This document shows, piece after piece, positions 22,001 to 33,883 of a stretch of DNA of 64,000 bases (position 1 is its first letter; each line of letters opens with the position of its first letter). Both the position numbers and the translations under genes were made by a program. This DNA is from Daucus carota subsp. sativus (Eukaryota; Streptophyta; Magnoliopsida; Apiales; Apiaceae). The stretch is taken from assembly GCF_001625215.2 (NCBI RefSeq), contig NC_030381.2, positions 20,795,131-20,859,130 on the forward strand, written 5' to 3'. Below the pieces are notes generated by a model that was not told where the DNA came from, ran no database searches, and saw only the letters and a list, made by a program, of their open reading frames with translations.

Positions 22001-24013
22001 AGTGCTTCAAAAGTAAGCATGGCTGCACCATCATCTGAGAGGTAGCATGCAACCTTATCAGCCGGATAGTCCACCGCAAGAATAGACAAAATGGTGTTTG
22101 CTGTTACCAGAGGTGGTTCTTTCAATGGGTCAACAGTGCTCACAAACACATCTATGCTAGGTAGCTGAGATGATTTCTTATCGTTTTCGTACCTGCAGAG
22201 TACATAAAACAATCAAGATTCTCACCTTGAACGCTCCGAATAAATAAATAGAAACTTATAAATGTTGATATATAGGACTCTCACATACCTAAGCGATAGA
22301 CGTTCAAGGTATGTCTCTCGTTCAACTGGACACCATTTCGGGAACTGATCAAGTATCCAGGAAACAGAGAACCAGACTTCACACATCACTGCCGTCAGCC
22401 ACAGAGCATAGGCATCAAGCACAGGATGTAGAAATCTATAATGAAAAAAGAGAGCCAAGATTATAATACGTAGCACAATCATTATTCTGTATGGGTTTAT
22501 CTTGCTCGAAGCAATGGGTAATTCCCTTGAAAGTTGCTGTCTGCCTTCATCCACCCTAACACAGTAAACCAATGAGCTTGTACTTAGTATAATGTACTCT
22601 GTTCCAGCACAAGATAACATAACCTGATTTTAATTTTAAATATTTACAGAATTGCTTGATTTTCTTCCACATTTTCAATTACAGATAATAGTTGTTTCTT
22701 ATAAAAAGGTCGTAAACAGACAGTGCACAAGACTCCTGCATCATCAGCTTCACCTAAATCTTCAGTTTCAGAGTTATATAAGGAAACATTATATATGTTA
22801 GCAGCAACTTACAGGGAAATGGAAGGATTATTTCGAACGTTGTCAATAATATCTTTTCCATTGTCATAACCTAACTGCTTGATCTGACTTTGTTTTTCTT
22901 TCCAGTCTTCCATCCTATTCTTCCGGGCCACGCTTCCATAGCCATAAATCCTAGTGTGTTTCTTGGGAGCCAATGGTCTAGGTTGCACTACAACATGGAA
23001 ACAAGTGAAGTTATTGTTTAAGAGATGAATATTGGTAAGAGCACAGAGATAATAGCAGATGGAGTGACTCACAAGCTACTGATGAAGTAGCACAAGGCAG
23101 TCGAGGATCATGATCTTGAACCATAAAAGGCGACAGTATCACCTGAGTAGAGATTGTCTCTTCATCCTAAAATGACCAAACAGAAGGAAAAAGATTAATC
23201 AACAGCCCGTGCTGCAGATGATTTAGAGAATGGAATCACCTCTTGTTGGCAGGCTAAGCGAGGAATATGAGGTTTTTGATAGAGATCACGTCTGGAGTAT
23301 TTTGGTGAAGTATGCTCGCCTTGATAAGCAGCGTAATTATCTTGGGGAATGAGGAATGAAGCATGATCCTCCAAGTCATCTAGTGCTTCCTCTTCTTCGT
23401 CGTCGCCCACCGCCCAGGGACAACCTATAAAGCATTTAATTGCCATGCATTTTTTTTTTTATAAGATTTTCGTGTCAGTGAATTGTACCAAAATACAATA
23501 CCGAAAGAATCAGACGAGCTTCTTTCACACATGAAAAACTTTCATAGGAAATGTCAAAATGTCCCACAAAAAATTAGATATCCAAAAAAAACTCGAAAGA
23601 AAAGCAAAATCTGCGGAACTAATTAAGAAGAAACAAAACTTTCATTCAAAAAAGTCCGCCGACTAACAGCCATGCATATTGCAGCAACAATTTGCATGAA
23701 AAAAGGTGTTAGGCAAGAAGTCTTCTAAGTTCTTACCTTTGATCCGTCTGTATCTGGTTTTACACCGAGGACAGACTTGATTTCCCTCCCGTCTTTCATA
23801 CTCATAGCACTCTCTACACACAGGAAAACCACAATCCTCACAAGCCACAAAAACCTCCATCTCTTGACTCATCTCAATCATATCCCCACAGATTTCACAT
23901 ACATCTTCATTCAACTCTTTCTCCATACTTACTGCATCATCAACATTGATATAAACGAGCTCCTTCCGACTATGAGACCCAGCGATTAACTTCTTTCCCA
24001 TATCCATCACCAC
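19026..24013 (-). CDS. CESA6-type cellulose synthase, 13 exons, altered catalytic motifs
   Basis: Exons (minus strand): 24013-23737, 23424-23240, 23166-23073, 22987-22813, 22555-22289, 22192-21847, 21735-21598, 21372-21247, 21135-20923, 20842-20584, 20408-20212, 20131-19781, 19598-19026. All phases agree; 1,066 codons, the normal CESA length, no stop or frameshift. Order: RING-type zinc finger with eight Cys (CEICGD ... CPRCKTRY), two N-terminal membrane helices, glycosyltransferase domain, C-terminal helices, and end [19 protein letters not shown] as in the CESA2/5/6/9 group (plasma-membrane primary-wall synthase). DDG (386-388) and DCD (553-555) are kept. However TED reads TKD (768-770), QxxRW reads QVLQQ (808-812) and the gating loop FTVTSK reads LTLTSR (944-949). 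Family knowledge predicts impaired glucan synthesis; whether the protein has another role is open. Met codons at 24013, 24007 and 24001 are alternatives; 24007 best matches relatives. Confidence 0.9.
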
Positions 24014-24065
24014 TTCTAATAAAGAAAATTATATATTCTTGTGTGTGCTGCAAGTAATAGAGCAG

Positions 24066-24090
24066 GGGTGTATATATATATATATATCAA
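24066..24090 (-). promoter_or_regulatory. TATA-rich box upstream of the CESA gene
   Basis: A (TA)n run sits about 55-75 bp before the first Met codon of the minus-strand CESA gene. It is a plausible core-promoter TATA element, though also a simple repeat. Confidence 0.4.
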
Positions 24091-26243
24091 TCTGTTGAAG
24101 AAGCTTAGGAATTTAATCATCTACGTGGCATGTTGCCAGTGACACGAGTATTGAAATGATAACACGTAAAGAAAGGAGGGTGAAGCATGCAAATATATGT
24201 ATTTACGTAATTTAAATTTTCTGGATAAAAATATGCTGCCAACAAAGATGATGATATAAAGGGCCACAATTTTCAAACAAAGTTGGTATAGCCGTAACAG
24301 TGATCAAGTTGAGATTGTATTTGCTAAACTAAGGTAAAGCCAAAAGGGAGTAGTAGCTCAAAAGCAGCCATTCATCATCTGTAAAACTATCACTGCGACC
24401 TTTACATTAAATGTAGAGATAGACATGAAACTCTCTGGCTAAAACTATGAACATCCTGAGGAAATTCGAGTAGGAGTCATCAGATGTGAGCGGATGTTAT
24501 TTCACATTATTTTAATTTCACACTTTCCTTTTTCACTTGAAATATTGAATAAGATTATAGTTGTTGATCATTATTTTTAAAAATTAATAATTAAGTTGGT
24601 AGGTTATGGTTATATATATATAATTGGTTAGTCACACAAGTTTATAAACTTAATTCCATTTGTAAAATTTATATAAACATCTATATTTTTAAATTTATTT
24701 TGATAATTACGGTCGAAATTGTAAGTGAGGTTATAATATACCGGTTGACTTTTAGGTTGCAAATGACCGCGCTTTCTGAAATAATTTCTGCAATTTTGAT
24801 ATTTTGAAAAAATCTATCAATTTCATATAGAATATATGAATGTGTTTCACTTTAACAATTAATTTAAGCTTTAAACATCGTAAAACACGATTTCAATAAC
24901 TTTTTAAAATTTTATTACAAAACAAGTGTATGTGTAACACTTGCCCACTGATCAATATCTTAAATAAACACACTGACTTACATAAACACAATGAAAAATA
25001 ATATAGCCGGATGATACTTTGAATAATGTAGCTAACTCTATCACAAAGTATTAAAATTAATCTTGTAAATACCAAAATTTATTTATCAAATGCATGTCTA
25101 CAAAATAATAGTCTGAAAAGAATATTAAACTATCAGATCTAAATTGAGGTTTAATTTTGGTCTTTGATTCAGAAATATTCGAAAGTCGAGGAACATATTA
25201 TAATTTTTTAAAACTTTTTCATTAACGCAAGACCTTTGCATAGAAGAGACAAAATTACTATTGAGTTACCAAAGACGGAGAATGTTCTGATTTTGAGGTA
25301 CACACCGTACCACCTACAATCGCAGGATATTCTGATGTCGAAGTACTTATTACATCAGACTAAATACGACAATTTTGTAACCCAATCATTTTATGACAGT
25401 GTCCACCTGATCTGAGTTGCTATTCCAAGACAATGGTGGTGTTTGGCTACGACTTTTAAGCCGACTTCTGGGCTTATAAGTTAGAAGCACTTATTTTGTA
25501 CTGTTTGTGTAATAAGTCAAGAAGCACTTATAAAAAGTTAGGAATGCTAGCTTTTGTTTCAGGACTTCTGCTTATTTGCCAAACACTTTAATCATTTATA
25601 AGTCTTGTCTGACTTCTAACTTCTACTCCACTTATTTATTTTAAGCAAGAAGCATTTATTTTAAACTCAGCCAAACCGCCCCAATGTAAGTCATTCTGGT
25701 AATATTCGTGTTATCTGATGATAATTAACATCACAATGATAACATAAGTCTGTCACTGCTTGCTAGTCCACCAAATATTTAGAAGCTTTAAGCTGAATGT
25801 GACAAATTTTAACAATATTTTTATGAATATGTTTTAAGATTTTTTTATTAATTATTAATAATTATATGATTATGGCTAGACTTACAAGTTTTTTCAACTA
25901 AGATAGTATTAAAAATATTTTTGTTATTAGTTTTTACAAGTGACTATATATAACATTGAATTCATTACATTTCAAAATTTGAGGATCTCAAACTACTACT
26001 TAATTAGTTTAATGCTTGAGTATTCTCTCGATATTTTATAAACTTACATATAATTTAAAACATAAAAAGTTAACTAAAAGTTAAATGCACAATGGAACAT
26101 TTGATTACTATCTATTTATTTTCATTTTCATATTTCATAATATTGATTCTATATATAAGTTTCAAGGCTCTTTTACTAATAAATGACTTTGATGATTCTA
26201 AAGTTACAAAATATTGAAACTTATTAAAATTCTATTTCCAAAT
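24091..26243. other. AT-rich intergenic DNA
   Basis: CESA promoter side and spacer up to the hAT element. Apart from the MITE at 25435-25682, no gene, RNA or repeat boundary is seen. Confidence 0.4.
25435..25682. mobile_element. MITE with GGTGGTGTTTGGCT ends and 3-bp duplication
   Basis: The left end GGTGGTGTTTGGCT is matched by the right end AGCCAAACCGCCCC, with AAT on both sides (25432-25434 and 25683-25685). The interior is built of 'gcttataagttagaagcac' type words and their complements. The 3-bp duplication fits PIF/Harbinger or CACTA; the termini lack the CACTA word. Related copies lie at 17265, 42950 and possibly 57690. Confidence 0.7.
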
Positions 26244-26251
26244 TAATAAGT

Positions 26252-27774
26252 AGAGCCGGCCAAACGGGCGGTTTGGCTCGGCACGAACCGGCCCGAACCG
26301 TTACGTAACCCGTATTTTAACGTGTCGGGTACGAACCGGCACGAACCGGCACAAACCGTAATTACCTGCGTGCCGGTTACGGTTCTCGTTTGTTAGATTC
26401 GAAACCGCTTTACGTGAATATGAAGAAGATCGACATTTTAGTAACATTATTTATGATATGAAAGTGAAATGGATTGAATATTTTACAGATTTCCCATATA
26501 TTTATGGTATTGCATGCCTACTTGATCCCGGTGTTAGACAAGAAGGTTTAGAAAACATGTTAGAACATTATTATAAGGTGTTAGGAGTTTCATATGATCA
26601 TGTTTTATATGTTACTAATTGTCTCAATTTATTGCATCGTCTTATAGACATGTACCTTCCAAGTACTGAAACCGCTATACCACCAAAGACAAGTTCTTCA
26701 AATAGATTTAATAGTAAAATGTTAGGAATAATAACTAAAAAACAAAAGGTTAGAATTTCTACTACGTCTGCTCCTGTAGCTTCGGCTTCTACTACTATGC
26801 TTAGAGAATTTTTTTCTTATAACTATGAATTAGACGAAGATTTTGAAATATTAACATGGTGGAGAAGTCATGAGATACAATTTCCAGTTTTAGCTAAAAT
26901 TGCAAGGGACGTATTAGTAGTCCCTGCCTCTACAATTGCATCGGAGTCGGCTTTTAGTGCAGGTAGAAGAGTTTTGGATGAGAAAAGATCAAGTCTCGCG
27001 CCAGATGCGGTAAAGATTTGCGTTTGTAAAAAAGATTGGGACCAAGCTGCTAAAAGACAACAAGGACTTCAAGAAGATGACTCGGACGGTGAAGAAGATC
27101 CTTGGATGTTGATGGATACTTCGTCGTCCGAAGGCGGCAATTCGGCAAATGAACAAGAATAAATAAAAAATTTCTTTCTTTATGTATTTTTTTAATTTAG
27201 TCTGTACAAGCGGTTTGTTCCGTTAAATTTTTTAGAGAGGAGTCCTCTCACATTATTTGTAATTTTTTTTTCTAATTTATAAAATTTACAAGAGGTACCG
27301 CCCTCTTTTTACAATTTATTTATTGTTTTATAATAAATAAATTGTACAAAGTTTATAATAAATTTATTATTCATTAAATTAAACTATTAAATTCCATTGC
27401 AAAAGTTTAGTAGATCCGTTGCACACTTAAATTTCACAAACCACTTGCACTAAAAAACAAAAAAAAAACACAATCATTAAGTCAAGTCACTATGTGTACT
27501 GCCTAGTGCCTAGTCACAAACCACTGTCTGCTTCTGTCTGCTTAAACCGTAACCCTGAACCGCCTGAACCGCGACCGCCTGGAACCGTGTAACCCGCCTA
27601 ACCGCCAAACCCGTACAATCCGTATAAGCCGGTTCCGGTTTCCAATTTCTCCAGCCCGGCCCGGCACGGACCGGACCGCCAACCTAGACGGGCCGGTTAC
27701 GGTTCCGCCAGTGACGGTTCGGAAACTGTCTGAACCGGCCCGAACCGCCCCGGCCCGCCCGAATGGCCGGCTCT
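26252..27774 (+). mobile_element. hAT transposon deletion derivative
   Basis: Ends AGAGCCGGCCAAACGGGCGG and CCGCCCGAATGGCCGGCTCT are inverted. Flanking 8-mers TAATAAGT (26244-26251) and AAATAAGT (27775-27782) differ at one base, a slightly aged target duplication. Both subterminal zones are full of 'gaaccggc/accgtaac' repeats. Only the C-terminal part of a transposase remains between them, so the element is non-autonomous. Confidence 0.9.
26398..27162 (+). pseudogene. hAT transposase C-terminal remnant with dimerisation domain
   Basis: An open frame starts abruptly after the left subterminal repeats (FETALREYEEDRHFSNIIYD) and runs to a stop at 27162. It contains the hAT RNase-H end (DFPYIYGIACLLDPGVRQEG) and the hATC dimerisation motif (WWRSHEIQFPVLAKIARDVL, VPASTIASESAFSAGRRVLD, KRSSLAP), then an acidic tail. 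The first annotated Met lies at 26458, but homology begins upstream without a start. The zinc-finger and catalytic N-terminal parts are absent. The remaining frame is uninterrupted, so the internal deletion is probably young. Confidence 0.85.
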
Positions 27775-27844
27775 AAATAAGTCTCAACTCTTCATTTACC
27801 TACTTAATTAAGTTCTTACACCTCCCATCAGTTATAAACTACCC

Positions 27845-27850
27845 TATATA
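27845..27850 (+). promoter_or_regulatory. TATA box of the first EC1-like gene
   Basis: 'cctatatatgcc' lies about 65 bp before the start codon at 27912. Confidence 0.55.
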
Positions 27851-27911
27851 TGCCTGTAGCTGCAATAATCTCACACACATAACACTCCCCCTTTTTTTCT
27901 TTCTTTATACA

Positions 27912-28301
27912 ATGGGCAGCTCTTACAAATTTCTTTTAAGCATCTTCCTTGCATCATGTTTTATATCCACCATTGCCATGGCTCGGCCAATTTCCTACAC
28001 AAACTCCACATTAGTAGTCCGATTAAAACTCGATGATGAAGAGAGCTCAACTGCTTGTTGGGATTCCTTGTTTCAACTCCACTCCTGCACCAGTGAAGTC
28101 ATTCTTTTCTTTCTCAATGGTGAAACCTACCTCGGCCAAAGCTGTTGTCGTGCCATCAGAATTATCGAACATGATTGCTGGCCTTCTATGCTTGGTTCAC
28201 TCGGATTCACTTCCGAAGAAGGTGATATTCTACGTGGCTACTGTGATGCCTCCAATTCTACTGTCAGCCCTCCTCCACACAACACGAATGCCATGGAATG
28301 A
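27912..28301 (+). CDS. Egg-cell-secreted EC1-like protein (prolamin-like), copy 1
   Basis: Single-exon, 129 codons. A signal peptide (MGSSYKFLLSIFLASCFIST) precedes a prolamin-like domain with the EC1 pattern: CWDSLFQLHSC, ILFFLNGETYLG, SCCRAI, DCWPSMLGSLGFTSEE, LRGYCD. The mature part has six cysteines in the order C..C..CC..C..C, as in Arabidopsis EC1.1-EC1.5. Those small proteins are released by the egg cell at sperm arrival and promote gamete fusion. Length and motifs are complete. It lies only about 140 bp downstream of the hAT element, so its promoter may contain transposon sequence. Of the three copies here it is the closest to canonical EC1. Confidence 0.93.
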   Translation: MGSSYKFLLSIFLASCFISTIAMARPISYTNSTLVVRLKLDDEESSTACWDSLFQLHSCTSEVILFFLNGETYLGQSCCRAIRIIEHDCWPSMLGSLGFTSEEGDILRGYCDASNSTVSPPPHNTNAME

Positions 28302-28689
28302 GATCTAAAATTTTTGATAAAATGTTTTGAATATTACTGTTTTTGCATTTCACGAATTTTGAAAACTGCAAATGAATCGATAATGGAATGGATGTTTATA
28401 TGCAATCCTGCTAATCAGGCCTAAAGGTTTGTTATTATGTGCAAATGTGGGGGTATGATTTCTTATGCCTTTGATTTTAGGTTTGATTTTGTGTACATTA
28501 TGATATATACGTCTTAATGATTATATGTGTGCATATGTGCTAGAATGAATATATTGATGAATATGGTAGCCTCACAGTGAAATGAACTGAGAGTCGTTTA
28601 TGAATTAGTGATAGGATCGTACATGGTTGGAGGTGGTAGAGATAAATGGTTGAAGGATGTATCAGTATTAATAAAGTTTACCTACTAAA

Positions 28690-31006
28690 TTATAGTTAGC
28701 CGGTGACTGAATCTTACAGAGTGATAATGTTTTATGTAACATTTACATGGTGAAAAATTATAACTAGTCAGTGAATGAATCCTACAGAGTGTACAAGAGT
28801 CTAAACATGACATTTCAGTCCCGGAAAGACATCCTTTTTTTGCCACTGTACTTCTCTTATTTAGTAAAATCAGACTGGCGAGGTAAATGGGAATAAATAA
28901 TGCAAATTGTTGGTAAATTATACCTCTGGGATGACAAATTTCCGGGTGACAAGGCTTACTACAGGCAAAGTACAGTACACTTTCAGGGGTTTCGATATTC
29001 CAAGGATACATAACTGAGTTAATTCATGAAAGACGTTGCAAACACTTCAACCACCCTCGATACCCATACCAGATTGGACATTGTTTGCTCAGAAAGATTT
29101 CAACAGAGCCCGAAGCCTGCTGAAGAACCTGACAGAGGCGACCAGACAAATTAGTTTGTGCAGAACCTTTGAATGCCAGGCCGTTTAGGCATACAGTACA
29201 GACCGCTAACCAAGACAGTGCATCCTTAATCCTGTCAAAATGTCCTCGCTTATAGAGCCATCATCCAGCCAACCTGGTAAGAACAAGATTAGAAAACTCA
29301 GAAATAACATATTATCAAAAGTTGATCAAAATTAATTTTTCTAACTCAAGTACCTCTTCCCCCAATCTGTCTTGTCTTCATAACCACTGCTGACTACATA
29401 AAGGGCTTCTTTCAAAATTAACGAAGAACTGGACTTGTGTGGATTTCCACCATCTTCCCCTTGAGTAGATTCTACAAATGTGGAATATTGCCAAACTTCT
29501 TCTCAGGTTCTTGGAAAGTAGATGTTAAATACTCAGTTAGAAGTCCTGCCACAGAGTCACGTAAAATTTCTGTTGAGATCACGATACTATGCCCATAATT
29601 ATGGCAAGTTTCTCAGAGTTCATTGACAGCCTAGTAGCAAAAATCTTACCCCCTCCCCCATGACAAAGGTCATTTACCTAATACACAGAAATATACGTGC
29701 TACACCAGAACGAACGACAAGTCTGCTTCAACAGGGATGTTTACCCTCCTTAAGTCCTTTTCTTCTTCTTCTATAGTTTCGGAGGAATGTATCTGCTTTT
29801 TAGCATCTGTGTGCATTGGCTTCTTTTCTTCCTGGACCCACAACAGAGAAAGCACCATTGCGGCCAACAGTTGCCTGTCTTTGTAGGAGTCTTCTCAACA
29901 GGAGCATCACACCCATGAAGTGCCTGTCTTCTGAAGACACACCCTGTTCCTACGTATACCAGCCCTTGAAAACCATCTAAACCTTTCATAATAATCTGTC
30001 AGAGAGCTAAGAACTTGAGTTATTTATTATGAGATTTAAAAAAAACAAATCAAAACAAAAGAAGAATGCACATATATCAAAGAATACAACATTCCGACTT
30101 GAATATCTATCTTGGCAATCAATGCCGTTGTATCTTTGAGGAAACTGTACATAGCAAATTTCCTTCCCTGCAGTTGTGTCCATTATGAAACACATGGCTT
30201 CTTTAAGTGCCTTGCTGTTATCATATAGTGATCACAGTCTACATTGAAAACATACGGAGTATTTGAGAGAATCGCAGAAACGTGCACCTACAAGATGAAC
30301 AAAATGGTACATCACATGGTAAATTAATTCTTACGGCACGTTGAGAAGAAATTCATAGCAAAAAAAGGTTAACCAAGAAATGAACTTGCCTTTTGGTGGT
30401 GAGGGTATCCTGGTCACTCCTCAGGAGATACATAAACCAATTTAGGCCATTTATCAGATATCTATATGTAATTTTATCTAACACATTCTGATGTTCCCGT
30501 GGTGTATGTAAAGAGCAAACATGAAACATGCTTGTGTATGGCTCAAGATTTAAAAAGTTATCTGAAAATTGCAAGTATTGATCATCACGAATATCGGATT
30601 GAACAGAAAATCTTCAGAATATAGATTAAGCGAACAACATACAAACTCAAAAGGCAGAGCTATGCAACTTAAAAAACCAAACCATTTTTATTCACAGATG
30701 TGAAAAACCTCAAATAGCATAGGATAGACGCAGAGGAAGCATCATAACTAGAAATAGCTTAATTAAATATGTTAGTATAAGTGTATAACCATGTATCATA
30801 CGAACTGAAAGTACATGCTAAACCTTATATTACATTTAGTAATAACAATGAAGATGAGGCAAACCTTTATGTTCTTCATAAAGTTGTTCCCTTGAAAAAC
30901 CAGGATGGATTGTGTTCTTCGTATAGTCATTCTTTTGAGAAAAATACCACCCTGGGCTCACGGCTCTGTATTATAGTATTTTTTTTAGAAGGGGACCCAT
31001 TTAGTC
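28690..31006 (-). pseudogene. Broken partial copy of the neighbouring CESA gene
   Basis: Exon-by-exon similarity to the CESA gene at 19-24 kb is clear: exon 12 (about 28924-29275), exon 11 (29356-29545), exon 10 (29740-29993), exon 9 (30078-30290), part of exon 8 (about 30390-30445) and part of exon 6 (about 30865-31006). The introns between 9 and 12 are also similar, so it arose by DNA duplication and not through mRNA. Exons 1-5, 7 and 13 are missing. Several frameshifts occur, and exon 12 has a stop where the intact gene reads RLSYINS (here RLS-stop-INS). The copy keeps QVLQQ but has SED where the intact gene has TKD. Intron 12 carries an internal duplication of about 35 bp ('gtgaatgaatcctacagagtg' type). 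Confidence 0.93.
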
Positions 31007-33054
31007 ATGACATGGATAATGGATTCTTCCATAAATTGGAGGCAAATTTTATAAAAAATAGAAAATAGTTTAGAAAAATTGATTTTGAGAAATTTTCAAA
31101 AGTACAAATGGGAAGAAATGTTAATTTCAAAAAATATTAATTATGAAGATTCTTTAAAAATTTTAAATATACAAAATAAAAAAAAGTTAATAAAAATGTT
31201 ATCCTCGTCTGATCAGTATTTTTTATTTTGTATGTTTTATATTATATTTAGTAACAACTGTGACACAATTTTTTATATTATATTTAGCACATGTGTTACT
31301 AACTTCAACTCCAACAATACGCCTTATTCTCACTTTATATGTAATATTTTATTATTAAAATTTTCTTTCATCATTAAAATATAATACGAAGTACAGACGG
31401 AAAGAATGTGTTCGTAAGAATTTAATATAGAATATAAGATAGGACAAGAAAAGAGGCCTAAAAAATAATACTTGAAGGCATCATTAGGATATTGTTGGAT
31501 CAAATTTTTTCATGAAATACCTTAAATTATAACTTGTTACATGATAAAATAAATCTCTTGGACTTGGTCTAGTTTTCTTTTATAAGTATTGATACTTAAA
31601 TGATCAATTTATATAATTTATAGGTTCTTGTTTTTTTTACAACAATTGATTTTATTAACATAAAACGCTTAAGAAAACAAGTATCAAAACCTAGTCGAGA
31701 TAAATTCTCGAACTGTCAACTACAACTTGATTATGAAATAAAAAACGGGCTAAACAAATACCCGTTTTGTTTTCAGATTACTTAGCGCATAAAATATTGA
31801 AATTTTTGATCTAAAAAGTATTACAATAACATCTTGAGCATCACAATTGACCTTCACAGAAGCACCGTTGGTAACTCAACATTCATAATTATCAATTACA
31901 TCAACTAATATTGGAGTAAAAAATATCTCAAAAATATGACAAATTTTGTTGTGAAAAGCGAACTCTTGCGGTATACAACACCGTCTCAGAATCGACGCGG
32001 GTCTTATAAATCATCTAAGATATCATTTAAAATTTTTAAATTTTTACGGAGAAACAAACAATACCGATAAGAAGACACACAAAAGTTTTAAAACATAACA
32101 TAACATTTCAAAAAATATGCATGAGTAACAACCTTGATAATAAGTTACTCACCAAAATAGATGAGATCTTGTTATTATTGAAAAACTGCAACACAAAAGA
32201 GAGGAAAGGAGATTGAGAATGGTTTAATAGAGGGATGAAGATCTACAAGATACAGTTATTTCGCAACACGAAGTATGTTATATGCCCGACGTACCGATTA
32301 AAAAGCCTAGGTTCTCAAATCTCATTTACCAGACTATAATTCAGAAAACAATTTAGAAATCATCCTATGAGGCTATGAGTATTATGTTAAAAATTGGATG
32401 CTTCCTTTGTTTCAAAGTATAAGCGACTTTTTCCTTGTCAAACTAATTAAATTTTGACTGAAATTTGTAAAACAAAAAATTAAAATAATATTATTAGAAA
32501 TATACATAATATATTTTTTAATATATATTTTCATATTCTTAAAATTATATAACAATAATTTACAAAATTCAAAAAAAATAAAATTAATTATCAATAAAAA
32601 GGGTCATTGTAATCGGAATATCGTATAGGAGTTTCAAATCTTTCCCACGCATAAAGGGTTAGAAGTGAGATTACCTCTTTTCGAAGGTGATGTTTTTTTT
32701 TTTTTGATAATTTTTCGAAGGTGATGTTGATTATATAGAGTAGTGGTTTTCTCTATTGAAAAATATATACGCCTCGCAAATAGCAAAAAGAACCGGTATG
32801 TATTAGTATCATCTTTCTGTAACTGGCCTTTGTTAATGAAGACAAAAAGTCCTTACACAATAACTGAAACTAAAGTGTAAATGAAAATTAAAACAGATGT
32901 CTTTTGGTTTTCTCAAGCAATTAAACCATGCACCAATAGTATTCTAATCATCATATTATCGTCACTAATTAACTCTATAAATTCAGTCCCATGCTTCCTC
33001 ACTTCTCAGTTTCCACTAATTCTTTTCTTTAACTCTCAAGGCCTCACTCTCATC
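31007..33054. other. AT-rich intergenic DNA, nothing assigned
   Basis: It contains low-complexity A/T runs and two open frames without family signal (31079-31384 and minus 32412-32594). At 32400 'cttcctttgtttcaaagtat' resembles the left end of a mariner-like MITE, but no right end was found. A TATA-like 'ctataaat' lies at about 32975, 80 bp before the next EC1-like start. Confidence 0.45.
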
Positions 33055-33486
33055 ATGACTTCTAAATTTGTGACAATCCTCTTGCTTGCAACATTTACTT
33101 GTTCGATAGCATACTCTGGTGCAACAAGGGAGTTGCCTAAGCCAGATGAACAACAATACTTCAATCTCGAATTGGTGGCAGCACAAGATGAGGCCAGTAA
33201 TAGTACTAATGGAACACTAGCCAATTGCTGGAATGCGATCGCGGAGATAAAATCTTGTGGAAATGAAATTACTGCATACTTTAACAATGGTACTATTGAT
33301 ATCGGAGTGCCTTGTTGCCAAGCCATCAAAATGATCACTCTGCACTGCTGGCCTTCTATGTTGTCTGTCCTCGGAATTACGCCTGACCAGTGCAACATCC
33401 TTGTAGGATATTGTGATGCATCTGCAGCAGCTGCTCCGGCCCCGAGTTCCTCCATACCAGTTATCAACAAGATTATAATTCATTAG
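33055..33486 (+). CDS. EC1-like secreted cysteine-rich protein, copy 2
   Basis: Single-exon, 143 codons from the Met at 33055. An in-frame Met at 32881 would add 58 residues ahead of the signal peptide and is unlikely. Signal peptide MTSKFVTILLLATFTCSIAY; then CWNAIAEIKSC, ITAYFNNGTIDIG, PCCQAI, HCWPSMLSVLGITPDQCNIL, GYCDASAAAAPAPSS. It has seven cysteines in the domain: the canonical six plus one in DQC. The EC1 signature 'FFLNGET' is replaced by 'YFNNGTI', so it belongs to the broader EC1/prolamin-like group. Probably reproductive and secreted, by family. Confidence 0.88.
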   Translation: MTSKFVTILLLATFTCSIAYSGATRELPKPDEQQYFNLELVAAQDEASNSTNGTLANCWNAIAEIKSCGNEITAYFNNGTIDIGVPCCQAIKMITLHCWPSMLSVLGITPDQCNILVGYCDASAAAAPAPSSSIPVINKIIIH

Positions 33487-33651
33487 TTCGAAAACAATGT
33501 TATATCTACATTTGTGTTTTTAGCATGGTCTGAAGGAAAATTTAAATAAAGAAAATATAGTTTTTGATGTGTTGCAAGTTAATTTGTCACCTTCAGTATT
33601 ATATCTACTTGTTTCAAGTTATGTTTTGATAGGGAATAATATGTGACATAT

Positions 33652-33883
33652 CACTAGAATAAAAGCAGCTAATTTAGACCGTTAGAATCTGGTCGAGAAA
33701 ATAGCTATTTCGAGTCCGACCGCGAAAAAACGATCGGATATAAGCTAGTCAAAATTAAGAAACCTGTCGAAGATAATTATTTTTGACCGCATTTTCATAT
33801 TTTTGACAGGACAATTTCGACTAAAAACGGTCGCAAATAACCTAATGATTCCGACTTTGAAATTAGCTGTTTTTCTCGTCGTG
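33652..33883. mobile_element. CACTA-like MITE between EC1-like genes
   Basis: The left end CACTAGAATAAAAGCAGCTA and the right end (reverse complement CACGACGAGAAAAACAGCTA) are similar inverted repeats. TAT duplications flank the element at 33649-33651 and 33884-33886. The 232-bp interior contains 'gaccg/cggtc' words and no coding capacity. Confidence 0.75.

Noticed and set aside
31079-31384. Plus-strand open frame of 101 codons
   Set aside because: AT-rich (Ile/Asn/Lys/Phe) composition typical of random frames here.
32881-33054. N-terminal extension of EC1-like copy 2 from an upstream Met
   Set aside because: It would bury the signal peptide, overlaps a TATA-like box, and has no counterpart in the family.
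33036-33470. Long minus-strand open frame opposite EC1-like copy 2
   Set aside because: The plus-strand protein has a signal peptide and family motifs; the antisense frame has none.
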